Positions 1-7,039 of a stretch of 17,063 nt of DNA are shown one piece after another (the first letter of the stretch is position 1; every line of letters begins with the position of its first letter). The notes below the pieces were generated by a model. The model did not search any database and had not been told where the DNA came from. It saw only the letters and a program-made list of their open reading frames with translations. Location of the stretch: positions 1 to 17,063 of the forward strand of contig CAMEXG010000022.1 of NCBI GenBank assembly GCA_945947045.1, in the 5' to 3' direction. Origin of the DNA: an uncultured Spirochaetales bacterium (lineage in GTDB: Bacteria > Spirochaetota > Spirochaetia > Sphaerochaetales > Sphaerochaetaceae). The position numbers and the translations under genes are program-made.

Positions 1-2
1 AT

Positions 3-372
3 GGGGGTGTTTTGGTTTCGACTGGCTTTGCCATGCTGTAGACTGCGGACCAAGAGCTGACTTGTAAAACCGGCAAAAAAAATTAAATGCTAAAAAAGAA
101 GAAGACTACGAAGTCGAATTCGAAGCAACAGCTCTCGCTGCGTGAGCACTTGAGCGGGATTATTTGAGTTAAGACTCTGATTCTTATAATCCTTTGACAA
201 AGGGGTCTCATCTAATAGGACTTCATCGACTTATTGGAAAAATCTAGATGATGCTTCATGGCCTACGCTGGTTCCACTGCCTAAGCTGTGATTAAGATTA
301 GAACTGGAACTATGATCCGTAGACGTTTATAGGTGGATTGTTAGGACGGGAGTTCGAGTCTCCCCACCTCCA
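3..372 (+). ncRNA. ssrA: tmRNA (transfer-messenger RNA), one-piece
   Basis: This RNA rescues stalled ribosomes together with SmpB by acting first as an alanine tRNA and then as a short mRNA. The 5' strand GGGGGTG (3-9) pairs with CACCTCC (365-371) as a 7-bp acceptor stem with one G-U pair, and A372 is the discriminator. The T arm is GGGAG (348-352), loop TTCGAGT (353-359) and CTCCC (360-364). CTGCGGA (43-49) can pair with TCCGTAG (316-322), forming the long helix that follows the tRNA-like domain. A tag reading frame lies at 89-145. The terminal CCA is not encoded, because ACT follows the discriminator, so it must be added after transcription. The gene is complete in the window, but its promoter lies to the left of it. 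Its partner smpB lies about 600 bases downstream on the other strand. Confidence 0.97.
89..145 (+). other. tmRNA proteolysis-tag reading frame
   Basis: Reading from GCT at 89 gives the tag AKKEEDYEVEFEATALAA followed by TGA (143-145). The terminal ALAA is the usual degradation signal read by ClpXP-type proteases. The resume codon is inferred: the upstream GCA at 73 runs into TAA after three more codons, so GCT at 89 is the first alanine codon that gives a sensible tag. At 18 residues, and with a strongly acidic middle, the tag is longer than the common 10 to 15. Confidence 0.88.
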
Positions 373-413
373 ACTTTTAGGTATATTTTTTGGTTGCTGT
401 TATAGGGGGAAAT

Positions 414-962
414 ATGGCAAACAAAGTCGATGTCCGTATTGTCAAGTCAAAAGAAAGTTTAATGTCCGCTTTAGTTGATTTATTGAATAAGAAGAAGTTG
501 GAAGATCTTACTATTTCCGAGATTTGTCAGGAGGCGGATGTCAACAGAAATACTTTCTATTCTCATTATACCAGCGTCAGAGAATTGTTTGATGAAATGA
601 ACGGGAAGTATATGGAAACGTTATTTGCTTCTGCAAAGATGTTTGACGAACCGAACGACTCAAATATAAAGAACCTATTAAGTGTATTGGAGAAGATGAA
701 AGAAAGAGGAAATCTTACAAAGATAATCTTCGCAGAGTCCAACTCAATAAAGCTTCTAAATAATCTTTTGCAATTTCTTTTTTCTTTTTCAATTATCGAT
801 AATAGTAAATCTGAATATTTGTCTCTGGAGGAGTGCAATTCTTTTTTGATTGGCGGAATATCGAATCTAATTCTTAGATGGATTGAAAACGATTTCCAAG
901 AAAGCCCTAAAAATTTTGGGCGTAAGATATTTAACTTTATTGAAGAAATAAAATTGTTTTGA
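414..962 (+). CDS. TetR/AcrR-family transcriptional regulator
   Basis: This is a probable DNA-binding repressor of 182 residues. The N-terminal helix-turn-helix is clear, around residues 33-52 (TISEICQEADVNRNTFYSHY), matching the TetR pattern of a recognition helix ending in TFY-HY. The rest is helical and has no recognisable ligand motif. It resembles the small TetR proteins with a DhaS-like C-terminal domain, but that is inference. I chose ATG at 414 because GGGGGA (405-410) sits just upstream. The longer in-frame reading from TTG at 390 would place that ribosome binding site inside the gene. It follows ssrA by 41 bases with no hairpin terminator between them, so read-through from ssrA is possible. 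No operator is evident, and its target cannot be told from the sequence. Confidence 0.85.
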   Translation: MANKVDVRIVKSKESLMSALVDLLNKKKLEDLTISEICQEADVNRNTFYSHYTSVRELFDEMNGKYMETLFASAKMFDEPNDSNIKNLLSVLEKMKERGNLTKIIFAESNSIKLLNNLLQFLFSFSIIDNSKSEYLSLEECNSFLIGGISNLILRWIENDFQESPKNFGRKIFNFIEEIKLF

Positions 963-989
963 ATTATGGGGTGGATGACACCCCATAAT
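963..989. terminator. Perfect 11-bp hairpin between convergent genes
   Basis: ATTATGGGGTG (963-973) is exactly repeated in inverse as CACCCCATAAT (979-989) around a 5-base loop. It lies one base after the regulator stop codon and two bases from the smpB stop codon, so it could serve both strands. The downstream T-runs are weak on both sides, which keeps confidence moderate for strong intrinsic termination. Confidence 0.7.
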
Positions 990-991
990 CA

Positions 992-1456
992 TTAATATTT
1001 ATTAAGCTCTCTTATCTCTCTTCTTGCGTCGATTCTAGCATCTCTCTCTTTTATGGCTTCTTTCTTGTCCCTGACGTTCTTTCCTCTTGCGAGAGCAATT
1101 TTCATCTTCACAAGGTTTCCCTTTAGATATATTTCCAAAGGAACGAGAGTAAAGCCTTTCTCATTTACCTTTCTTTGGAACTTCTTGATCTCTTGTCTAT
1201 GGGCGAGGAGTCTGCGTTTTCTGTCGCTCTGATGGTTAAAGATATTTCCATGAGAGTAGGGTTGGATAAGAAAGCCGATAAGGGTCAACTGCAGGTCCTT
1301 TGCTGTGACATAACTGTCGGAGAAAGAACACTTTCCCTCTCTGACGCTTTTGACTTCCGTCCCTTGTAGCTCCATACCGCACTCCAGCTCTTCTATTATC
1401 TCGTAGTTAAAGTATGCTTTTTTGTTCTTTTGTATCAGTTTATAGTTATCACTCAT
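992..1456 (-). CDS. smpB: SsrA-binding protein SmpB
   Basis: SmpB binds the tRNA-like domain of tmRNA and brings it to stalled ribosomes. The protein has 154 residues, a normal length for the family. Family marks are KKAYFNYEI near residue 12, GTEVKSVREGK at 32-42, SDSYV at 46-50, PYSHGN at 66-71, KGFTLVPLEIYLKG at 100-113, and the basic tail ALARGKNVRDKKEAIKERD at 121-139, which occupies the mRNA path of the ribosome. Its ATG overlaps the stop codon of the upstream gene by one base (TAATG), so translation is probably coupled. Only a weak AAGG lies about a dozen bases upstream. It converges with ssrA and the TetR-type gene. Confidence 0.97.
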   Translation of the reverse strand: MSDNYKLIQKNKKAYFNYEIIEELECGMELQGTEVKSVREGKCSFSDSYVTAKDLQLTLIGFLIQPYSHGNIFNHQSDRKRRLLAHRQEIKKFQRKVNEKGFTLVPLEIYLKGNLVKMKIALARGKNVRDKKEAIKERDARIDARREIRELNKY

Positions 1457-2880
1457 TATTTCGCCAACCTTAGACCGCAGAATTCACTGCAATTGCTTTT
1501 TGATGTGATGCCGACTGTCTCTGTGGTAATAGACGAGGAATCAGAAATATAAGATCCTCCCTTCACAATGACATCACTATATCCGTACTCGTTACCAAGT
1601 GTTGTGATTTTATCATAATCACTTAGCCTTGATAAAGGAATATATGGAGTGGAAGTAAACTCCCAGAGCTGTCCAAGCATAGCTGTAGGTGAACTTGGAT
1701 TGTTTTCCACATATACAAGGGATGTTACATATTCTTTATCTTTGCTGGCTAGTGATGCGGTATACCATTGGGCTTCTGTAGGAATATGGTAAATAACACC
1801 GTCTTTATCACTCTTCCATTCAACGTATGCCATAGCTGCATAATAACTGATGTTTCTAATAGGACGGATGGAGTTTATAAAAGGAGAAAGGGTAATACCT
1901 TTTAGGTAATTAGTGTCAACTAGTCCTTCTGATACGAGAGCATCAAGGTTAGATTTCGACCACTTTGGGTTATCTTCTACAAATAGAGCCCAATCATGCT
2001 CAGTCACAAGGTTTCTTGCAATAGAGAAATCATCCACAACTATAGTTACAGGAGCTTCTTTGGCGCTCTCAATAGATAATACAGTATCTTTACCCATTTC
2101 AACAGTAGAGGAAGCATAGCGGAAGAAATCACCATCTTTTCTTGGGATCTGGATGTTATTATCTAAGGTTTTCTTTATATATTTCTCTTCTCCATTAAAA
2201 AGAGCGGAGATGATACCGTCCAGTTTTTTTGACTCATCTGTCTCAAACAATACTTTGCTGGAAGAAAGTATTTCTTTTCCCTCTTTATAGTCTTCATAGA
2301 GAGTAGTGGATGTAATATGGGAGATGGCAAGAAGCCAAGTATCTCTTACATCATTAATACCCATCTCAATGGAGTTTTTTGCAAAGGCGGAGAAGAGGGG
2401 AGGAAAGTGGAATGTGTCGGAATGAGAGATTACGGCGGAGTAGGATGTGAGGTCGCGGATAAATGCCGATTCTACTTTTTCTTTAATCTCATCGTTATAC
2501 TTTCTCTCAGCTTCTATAAAAACAGGCTTATGTGAAAATAGAGTAAAGAAAACCTTTCTTTTGACTGTGGTCTCAATTTCACCGTACTCTATACCCTCAT
2601 AAATGAAAGTATATTTATGAGTTCCTCCCGTGGTCTTATATACACCGTCTGTAGCGGATCCCAAATAGATTCCGTCTTCTAAGACGCCCGATCCCTCTAC
2701 AGGTTCGTTAAATGTTACATAGGAAGTGTTGGACACCAAACCAGGAAGGACAAATAGTGCGAAAGAAAGTAAAAGAATGATTATAGCCCAAAAGACCAAA
2801 ATATATACTCCCGGTCTGATACCATGAAATGGCTTGAGTTTTACCGGTTCTACTTCAGGTAATTGTTTTTTTCTTGACAT
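1456..2880 (-). CDS. Membrane-anchored SUMF1/FGE-fold protein with a PEGA-like domain
   Basis: This 474-residue protein has a short basic cytoplasmic start, one membrane helix at about 24-48, and a PEGA-like beta segment at about 55-108 with the pattern G-x-Y-L-G...H-x-Y-x-F-x-Y-E-G. A low-similarity middle follows, then a C-terminal formylglycine-generating-enzyme fold from about 275 to 474. Marks of that fold are ISYYAAMAYVEW (344-355), IPTEAQW (366-372), GQLWEF (403-408), VKGGSYISD (439-447) and GLRLA (469-473). The cysteine pair used for catalysis in true formylglycine-generating enzymes is not where the family has it. The only C-terminal cysteines are C464 and C468, in the segment just before GLRL. 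I therefore infer a non-catalytic or differently acting periplasmic domain. It heads a unit with smpB. No Shine-Dalgarno sequence precedes the ATG. Confidence 0.75.
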   Translation of the reverse strand: MSRKKQLPEVEPVKLKPFHGIRPGVYILVFWAIIILLLSFALFVLPGLVSNTSYVTFNEPVEGSGVLEDGIYLGSATDGVYKTTGGTHKYTFIYEGIEYGEIETTVKRKVFFTLFSHKPVFIEAERKYNDEIKEKVESAFIRDLTSYSAVISHSDTFHFPPLFSAFAKNSIEMGINDVRDTWLLAISHITSTTLYEDYKEGKEILSSSKVLFETDESKKLDGIISALFNGEEKYIKKTLDNNIQIPRKDGDFFRYASSTVEMGKDTVLSIESAKEAPVTIVVDDFSIARNLVTEHDWALFVEDNPKWSKSNLDALVSEGLVDTNYLKGITLSPFINSIRPIRNISYYAAMAYVEWKSDKDGVIYHIPTEAQWYTASLASKDKEYVTSLVYVENNPSSPTAMLGQLWEFTSTPYIPLSRLSDYDKITTLGNEYGYSDVIVKGGSYISDSSSITTETVGITSKSNCSEFCGLRLAK

Positions 2881-2886
2881 ATGACT

Positions 2887-2915
2887 AAGTTAAACATACC
2901 AAAGTCTCTTGTCAA
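2887..2915 (-). promoter_or_regulatory. Candidate promoter for the SUMF1-like gene and smpB
   Basis: Read on the minus strand, TTGACA (2915-2910) is followed after 17 bases by TAACTT (2892-2887). Six bases then separate it from the ATG at 2880, so the expected start point is the A of the ATG. The -35 is a perfect match but the -10 matches only three of six, so this is a candidate. Confidence 0.45.
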
Positions 2916-2937
2916 TTGAAGTCGTGTGATGTAAGTT
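2909..2937 (+). promoter_or_regulatory. Candidate promoter for lepB and hemW
   Basis: TTGTCA (2909-2914), 17 bases, then TAAGTT (2932-2937) and six bases to the lepB ATG at 2944, predicting a leaderless transcript. The -35 overlaps that of the opposite promoter by five bases. The -10 is weak at three of six matches. The lepB start has no ribosome binding site. Confidence 0.45.
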
Positions 2938-2943
2938 TTCTTT

Positions 2944-3942
2944 ATGGACAGATTTCTGACTTGGGTCGAGACTTCAACAGAGAAGGCATTGACCAAAAGA
3001 AAAGCCAAAAGGGCATATAACAAAGCAAAAAAGAGAACCTTTCTCTCAGAGACGCTGGAGTGGATTGATGCACTTGTATTCGGTGTATTCTGGGTAATAA
3101 TTTTCAATCAGTTTTTATTTCAGCTTTTTTTGATTCCTTCTCCTTCCATGGTAGACACTCTTCTGATCAACGACCGTGTGGTTGTATTTAAAGATCAGTA
3201 TGGCGTGGAGATATATCCCGCAGGTCCGAAGATCTCAGAAGAAAACAGAAGAGTCCAAAGAGATGATATCATAACCTTCTATAACCCTGAATATAACTCT
3301 AAGGGACCTGTTTTCGACATCCTGTCACAGGCTATATATATGGGTACGCTTTCTCTTGTCAACATCGATAAGAACGAGGATGGAACACCGGCAGAAAGAC
3401 TCTATGTCAAGCGTGCCGCGGGACTAGGGGGAGACAATATATATTTTAACAACGGAAATGTTTATATCAAAGCCGCTGGTACAGGTGAATGGGTGGATGA
3501 AGACAAGTTTAGAAGTGATAATCTTCTCTCTACAGGTCCCAATAGAAGCGTAGATCAATCTCTATACCCTGGACTAAAGGCATATGCCAGAATAACAGCT
3601 TATAATGAAGCGGGCATCCCTATTCCTTCCGCTCTTATTGAGGACTTCCAGATTGTACAGAATAGTGAATACAGCTATATATTCGACTACTACGAGTATT
3701 CACGGGAATATAGTGCTGCAAAGGCTTCTATTAATCCTGAATCTCTTCTTGCCCGTTCTGATAACGCCGTATATAGGACGGGAATATATGTTCCGGAGGG
3801 ATACGTGCTTCCTCTTGGAGATAACAGAGACAACTCTCAGGACGGCAGGTATTTTGGACCTGTAAACGAGAAGAAAGTCAATGGCAGGGTGGTCGCTAGA
3901 TTCTGGCCGATAGGGAGAATCGGTCTTATGACTGAAAGCTGA
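2944..3942 (+). CDS. lepB: Signal peptidase I
   Basis: This inner-membrane serine protease cuts signal peptides from exported proteins. The protein has 332 residues, close to the long Gram-negative type. After a basic N-terminal stretch (18-32) comes a membrane helix at about 42-64, then IPSPSM with nucleophile Ser68 at the membrane exit. The general base is Lys156 in YVKRAAGLGGD (154-164). The last conserved box, PLGDNRDNSQDGRYFGPV, is near the C-terminus. Between boxes D and E there is a large insert (about residues 170-285) typical of long family members. The ATG at 2944 is the natural start, with no Shine-Dalgarno sequence. hemW follows after one base. Its products relate to the export route that supplies BamA and other envelope proteins. 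Confidence 0.95.
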   Translation: MDRFLTWVETSTEKALTKRKAKRAYNKAKKRTFLSETLEWIDALVFGVFWVIIFNQFLFQLFLIPSPSMVDTLLINDRVVVFKDQYGVEIYPAGPKISEENRRVQRDDIITFYNPEYNSKGPVFDILSQAIYMGTLSLVNIDKNEDGTPAERLYVKRAAGLGGDNIYFNNGNVYIKAAGTGEWVDEDKFRSDNLLSTGPNRSVDQSLYPGLKAYARITAYNEAGIPIPSALIEDFQIVQNSEYSYIFDYYEYSREYSAAKASINPESLLARSDNAVYRTGIYVPEGYVLPLGDNRDNSQDGRYFGPVNEKKVNGRVVARFWPIGRIGLMTES

Positions 3943-3943
3943 T

Positions 3944-5056
3944 ATGGTTGGTTTTGATTCTTCCCGCCCTGTTTCCCTATATGTACATATTCCCTTTTGT
4001 AAAGTGAAATGTGACTATTGCGCCTTTTACTCCCGTTGCCCGAAGGAGGGTGAGATAGATAAGTATCTTTCTCTCCTATTATTGGAACTGGAAGCTGTAA
4101 AGAAAGAGATAAATGTCCCCTTTGAAACTGTTTTTATAGGGGGAGGAAATCCTGGTATTCTGGGTTTTGAAAGAATAAAGAAGATACTTGTCTCCGCCCA
4201 GGAACTTGGAAGACCAAAAGAAGTGACGATGGAGTGTAATCCGGAGAATCTTAATAGCGATATTCTCTCCCTTTCCGGGTTATTGGATCGAGTAAGCGTA
4301 GGGATACAGAGCCTGGATGACGGTGTATTGAGAACACTTGGAAGGCATCAGACCTCTGAGACAAATATAAAGGCCTTGGAACTATTGAGTACGCTTCCTT
4401 TTAGATGGAACGCTGATATTATTACGGCTGTTCCCTCGGAAAGCCTCGAGACAACTCTCTCTGATATTAAGAGAATTACATCCTACAACCCTGGTCACAT
4501 CTCCTTTTATTGCCTTACTTTTGAAGAGGATACACCCTTGATTAAAAGGGAAAAGCCGGTTGGTGAAGATAAAGAATCGGAGTTTCTTCTGAGAGGCTGG
4601 GAGTTATTAAACTCCCTAGGCTACTCTCATTATGAAGTGTCCAACTTCTCAAAAGAAGGGGAAGAGTGCCTCCACAACAAGGTATATTGGAACCTAGGAC
4701 AGTACATAGGACTTGGGCCTACTGCAGAGAGTGCACTTGGATGGAATGAGATGACGGTTATGAGGAATACTGAAAGCCTTGAAGAATACTTCTCGACCCA
4801 TGCCTTTAATGTCTCCAAGCTTAATAAGGAAGAAACGGAAGAGTCTTATTTGTTGACTACGCTCAGAACAAATAAAGGCATAGACAAAGAAGAGTATAGG
4901 GAAAGATTCAATAAGGATTTCGACTCTACATATCAGGAAAGAATAAGTATCCTGGACAAAGATACATACTTCAATGACACTGACAGATTTGCTGTAAATG
5001 AAAAAGGAATGCTTGTTTTGGACTATATTATCCTGACTCTTTCAATGTCTATCTGA
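3944..5056 (+). CDS. hemW: Heme chaperone HemW (radical SAM, formerly HemN-like)
   Basis: This is a radical SAM protein of 370 residues. YVHIPFCKVKCDYCAF carries the CxxxCxxC cluster motif at C19, C23 and C26. FIGGGNPG (64-71) is the glycine-rich SAM-binding turn, with N where most relatives have T. MECNP (96-100) and GIQSLDD (120-126) are further family blocks. H244-N-x-x-Y-W249 followed by IGLGPTAESA is the HNxxYW heme-binding signature that separates HemW from the true coproporphyrinogen dehydrogenase HemN. The known role is heme delivery rather than heme synthesis. The start is one base after the lepB stop with only a weak GAAAG upstream, so coupling to lepB is likely. No heme-synthesis gene is in the window. 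Confidence 0.93.
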   Translation: MVGFDSSRPVSLYVHIPFCKVKCDYCAFYSRCPKEGEIDKYLSLLLLELEAVKKEINVPFETVFIGGGNPGILGFERIKKILVSAQELGRPKEVTMECNPENLNSDILSLSGLLDRVSVGIQSLDDGVLRTLGRHQTSETNIKALELLSTLPFRWNADIITAVPSESLETTLSDIKRITSYNPGHISFYCLTFEEDTPLIKREKPVGEDKESEFLLRGWELLNSLGYSHYEVSNFSKEGEECLHNKVYWNLGQYIGLGPTAESALGWNEMTVMRNTESLEEYFSTHAFNVSKLNKEETEESYLLTTLRTNKGIDKEEYRERFNKDFDSTYQERISILDKDTYFNDTDRFAVNEKGMLVLDYIILTLSMSI

Positions 5057-5075
5057 TAAATAGTGTATAATGATA

Positions 5076-5105
5076 TTGACTGTAAAAGATTGGGTGTGAT
5101 ATTTT
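5076..5105 (+). promoter_or_regulatory. Promoter upstream of yebC-ruvCAB
   Basis: TTGACT (5076-5081), 18 bases, then TATTTT (5100-5105) preceded by TGA, which gives an extended -10. The start would be near 5112, about 27 bases before the yebC ATG. A second TATAAT at 5066-5071 lacks a good -35. The gap between hemW and yebC shows no hairpin terminator. Confidence 0.6.
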
Positions 5106-5138
5106 CATAGGGTAATCCAAATATATCGAGGTATATAC

Positions 5139-5882
5139 ATGTCTGGCCACAGCAAATGGGCAACAATAAAGCACAAGAAAGGAATTGCAGACGCTAAGCG
5201 CGGACAGGCTTTCACAAAGCTTATTAAGGAAATTACTGTCTGTGCAAAGATGGGCGGTCCGGATCCAGAGTCCAACGCACGTCTCAGAACTGCTATCCTT
5301 AAGGCAAGAGCAGAAAACATGCCTAAGGATAACATCGAAAGAGCTATCAAGAAGGGAAGCGGAGAGCTCGGTGCTTCCACCTTCTATGAACTCACTTATG
5401 AAGGCTATGCTCCTGGTGGAGTTGCAATCATTATCGATACTCTTACTGACAACAAGAATAGAACGGCTTCTGATGTTAGAAGTACTTTGACAAAGCTTGG
5501 TGGTTCTCTTGGTGCAACTGGATGTGTAAGCTACATGTTCCAGACCAAAGGTATCATCACATACTCTACAGAGAAGTACACAGAAGATCAGATTTTCGAA
5601 GTTGCATTGGAAAATGGTGCAGAAGACGTCTCCACTTCAGACGACGTAATCGAAGTCACCACTACACCTGCTGATTTCGCCTCAGTACTTGAAGCGATGC
5701 AGGCTGCTGGTTTTGAGCAGGAAAGCGCCGATGTTCAGAAGATTGCAGATCAGACAGTAGCTTTGGACAAAGAGAAGGCTGCAAAGGTCATGAAGATTGT
5801 TGAAAGACTTGAAGAACTAGATGATGTTCAGCAGGTCTCTACAAACCTTGATCTTCCTGAAGATTTCGAACTAGAGGACTGA
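5139..5882 (+). CDS. yebC: YebC/PmpR-family protein
   Basis: This 247-residue protein has the family's normal length. The N-terminal MSGHSKWATIKHKK, then AKRGQAFTKLIKEI and ENMPKDNIERAIKKG, are diagnostic of YebC/TACO1. Known members act as ribosome-associated factors easing translation of proline-rich stretches, and some were earlier described as transcription regulators, so both labels occur. GAGGT (5128-5132) stands six bases before the ATG. Codon choice looks more biased here than in neighbouring genes (many AAG, CTT, GGT, GAA), suggesting higher expression. ruvC starts four bases after its stop, so it leads the recombination cluster, an order seen in many bacteria. Confidence 0.96.
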   Translation: MSGHSKWATIKHKKGIADAKRGQAFTKLIKEITVCAKMGGPDPESNARLRTAILKARAENMPKDNIERAIKKGSGELGASTFYELTYEGYAPGGVAIIIDTLTDNKNRTASDVRSTLTKLGGSLGATGCVSYMFQTKGIITYSTEKYTEDQIFEVALENGAEDVSTSDDVIEVTTTPADFASVLEAMQAAGFEQESADVQKIADQTVALDKEKAAKVMKIVERLEELDDVQQVSTNLDLPEDFELED

Positions 5883-5886
5883 GATT

Positions 5887-6366
5887 TTGATTATTCTTGG
5901 AGTCGATCCAGGTTTATCCAACACAGGCTGGGGAGTTGTTTCCTTTGATGGAAAGAACTACCGGCCTATTTCTTATGGAGTAATCCAGACGAGTAAAGAC
6001 GAAGAGCAGGTCAAAAGAATCTATACTATAGCAGAGGACTTGGGGACCATAGCTGAAAAATATGGTGTCGATGAAGCAAGTATTGAAGATATTTTCTTTA
6101 ATCAGAATGTTTCTTCAGCCATTCCTGTTGCAAAAGTAATAGGTGCCGCTATTTATAAATTCTCATCTATGGGCATACCATCTTTTCTATATGCTCCAAG
6201 AGACATAAAACTTGGAGTTGTAGGCATAGGAAATGCTGAGAAGTTTCAGGTCCAGGATATGGTCAAAAGAATTCTGAGACTAAAAGAGATTCCAAAACCA
6301 GACCATGCCGCCGATGCACTTGCAGATTGTATTTGTCATGTAACACACAGAAGTCAGAGATTATAG
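5887..6366 (+). CDS. ruvC: Holliday junction resolvase RuvC
   Basis: This is the RNase H-fold endonuclease that cuts Holliday junctions. The protein has 159 residues. The first catalytic aspartate is D7 in GVDPGLSNTGWG, the glutamate is most likely E67 in ASIEDIFF, and the final acidic pair is seen as H140-A-A-D143 in PDHAADALA. Histidine at the third position replaces the Asp of E. coli RuvC and matches the His of Thermus thermophilus RuvC, so the site should be active. The start is TTG at 5887, four bases after yebC, with AGAGGA (5873-5878) eight bases upstream. It works with RuvAB encoded directly downstream. Confidence 0.96.
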   Translation: MIILGVDPGLSNTGWGVVSFDGKNYRPISYGVIQTSKDEEQVKRIYTIAEDLGTIAEKYGVDEASIEDIFFNQNVSSAIPVAKVIGAAIYKFSSMGIPSFLYAPRDIKLGVVGIGNAEKFQVQDMVKRILRLKEIPKPDHAADALADCICHVTHRSQRL

Positions 6367-6403
6367 TACTGAATTTTATAAAGATTTCGGCTATTCTATA
6401 TCT

Positions 6404-7039
6404 ATGATCAACGCTATCCGAGGCAATTGCCTTTCAATTACAGATAATTCATTAGTAGTTCTGACTCACAGCGGGATTGAGTTTTATATTGAATGTTCCC
6501 TTCAGACTGCCAATAAGTATAGATCCCTTTCTGTTGAAGATAGGAGAAATGTAAGAGTCTTCACTGTCCTCAACCATAGGGAAGACGCCATGACTCTTTT
6601 CGGCTTTTATGATGAGAAAGAGAGATTTTGTTTTGTGGAGCTACAGACAGTTCCAGGTATAGGTCCAAAAGGAGCTTTGAAGATTCTCAGCGGCATTACT
6701 GTGGATGATCTTTGTCTTCTTCTGGATGCTCAAGATGTGAAGAAACTCTCCAAAGTACCTGGGTTGGGGGCGAAGACGGCACAAAAACTTATTCTGCAAC
6801 TTAGAAACGTATTGGTTTTCGAAACAGATGTAGAAAAGGACACAGAAGGAAAGTCATCCAATACTTCCAAACGATTCTCTGACTTTATATCTTCTTTCTG
6901 TGAAATGGGATATGATAGAAAGAGCGTTGTCAAAGTGATAGATGCGATTCTGGAAGAGAATGGTGACAAATACAAGAATATGGATGACAGAGAGATAGAG
7001 AAGAACATATTTACTTCCGTTCTTAGGAGGCTCAATTGA
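6404..7039 (+). CDS. ruvA: Holliday junction branch migration protein RuvA
   Basis: RuvA binds the four-way junction and loads the RuvB motor. The protein has 211 residues. The N-terminal OB fold runs to about 65 (MINAIRGNCLS at its start). The acidic pin corresponds to about E60-D61 in HREDAMTLFGF. Two helix-hairpin-helix motifs follow: VPGIGPKGALKIL (83-95) and VPGLGAKTAQKLI (118-130). A loop at about 140-155 leads to domain III (156-211), which contacts RuvB. The ATG at 6404 has no Shine-Dalgarno sequence. TATTCT (6392-6397) sits six bases before it, raising the chance of a separate leaderless start. It overlaps ruvB by four bases. Confidence 0.96.
   Translation: MINAIRGNCLSITDNSLVVLTHSGIEFYIECSLQTANKYRSLSVEDRRNVRVFTVLNHREDAMTLFGFYDEKERFCFVELQTVPGIGPKGALKILSGITVDDLCLLLDAQDVKKLSKVPGLGAKTAQKLILQLRNVLVFETDVEKDTEGKSSNTSKRFSDFISSFCEMGYDRKSVVKVIDAILEENGDKYKNMDDREIEKNIFTSVLRRLN

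Noticed and set aside
390..413. Upstream TTG start for the TetR-type regulator
   Set aside because: It would put the GGGGGA ribosome binding site inside the gene and has none of its own. ATG 414 gives a normal TetR N-terminus.
373..413. Intrinsic terminator after tmRNA
   Set aside because: T-rich bases are present at 385-390, but no hairpin precedes them apart from the tRNA-like stem itself.
3944..5056. Coproporphyrinogen dehydrogenase HemN
   Set aside because: The HNxxYW motif and the 370-residue length indicate HemW. The label HemN would wrongly imply a heme synthesis step.
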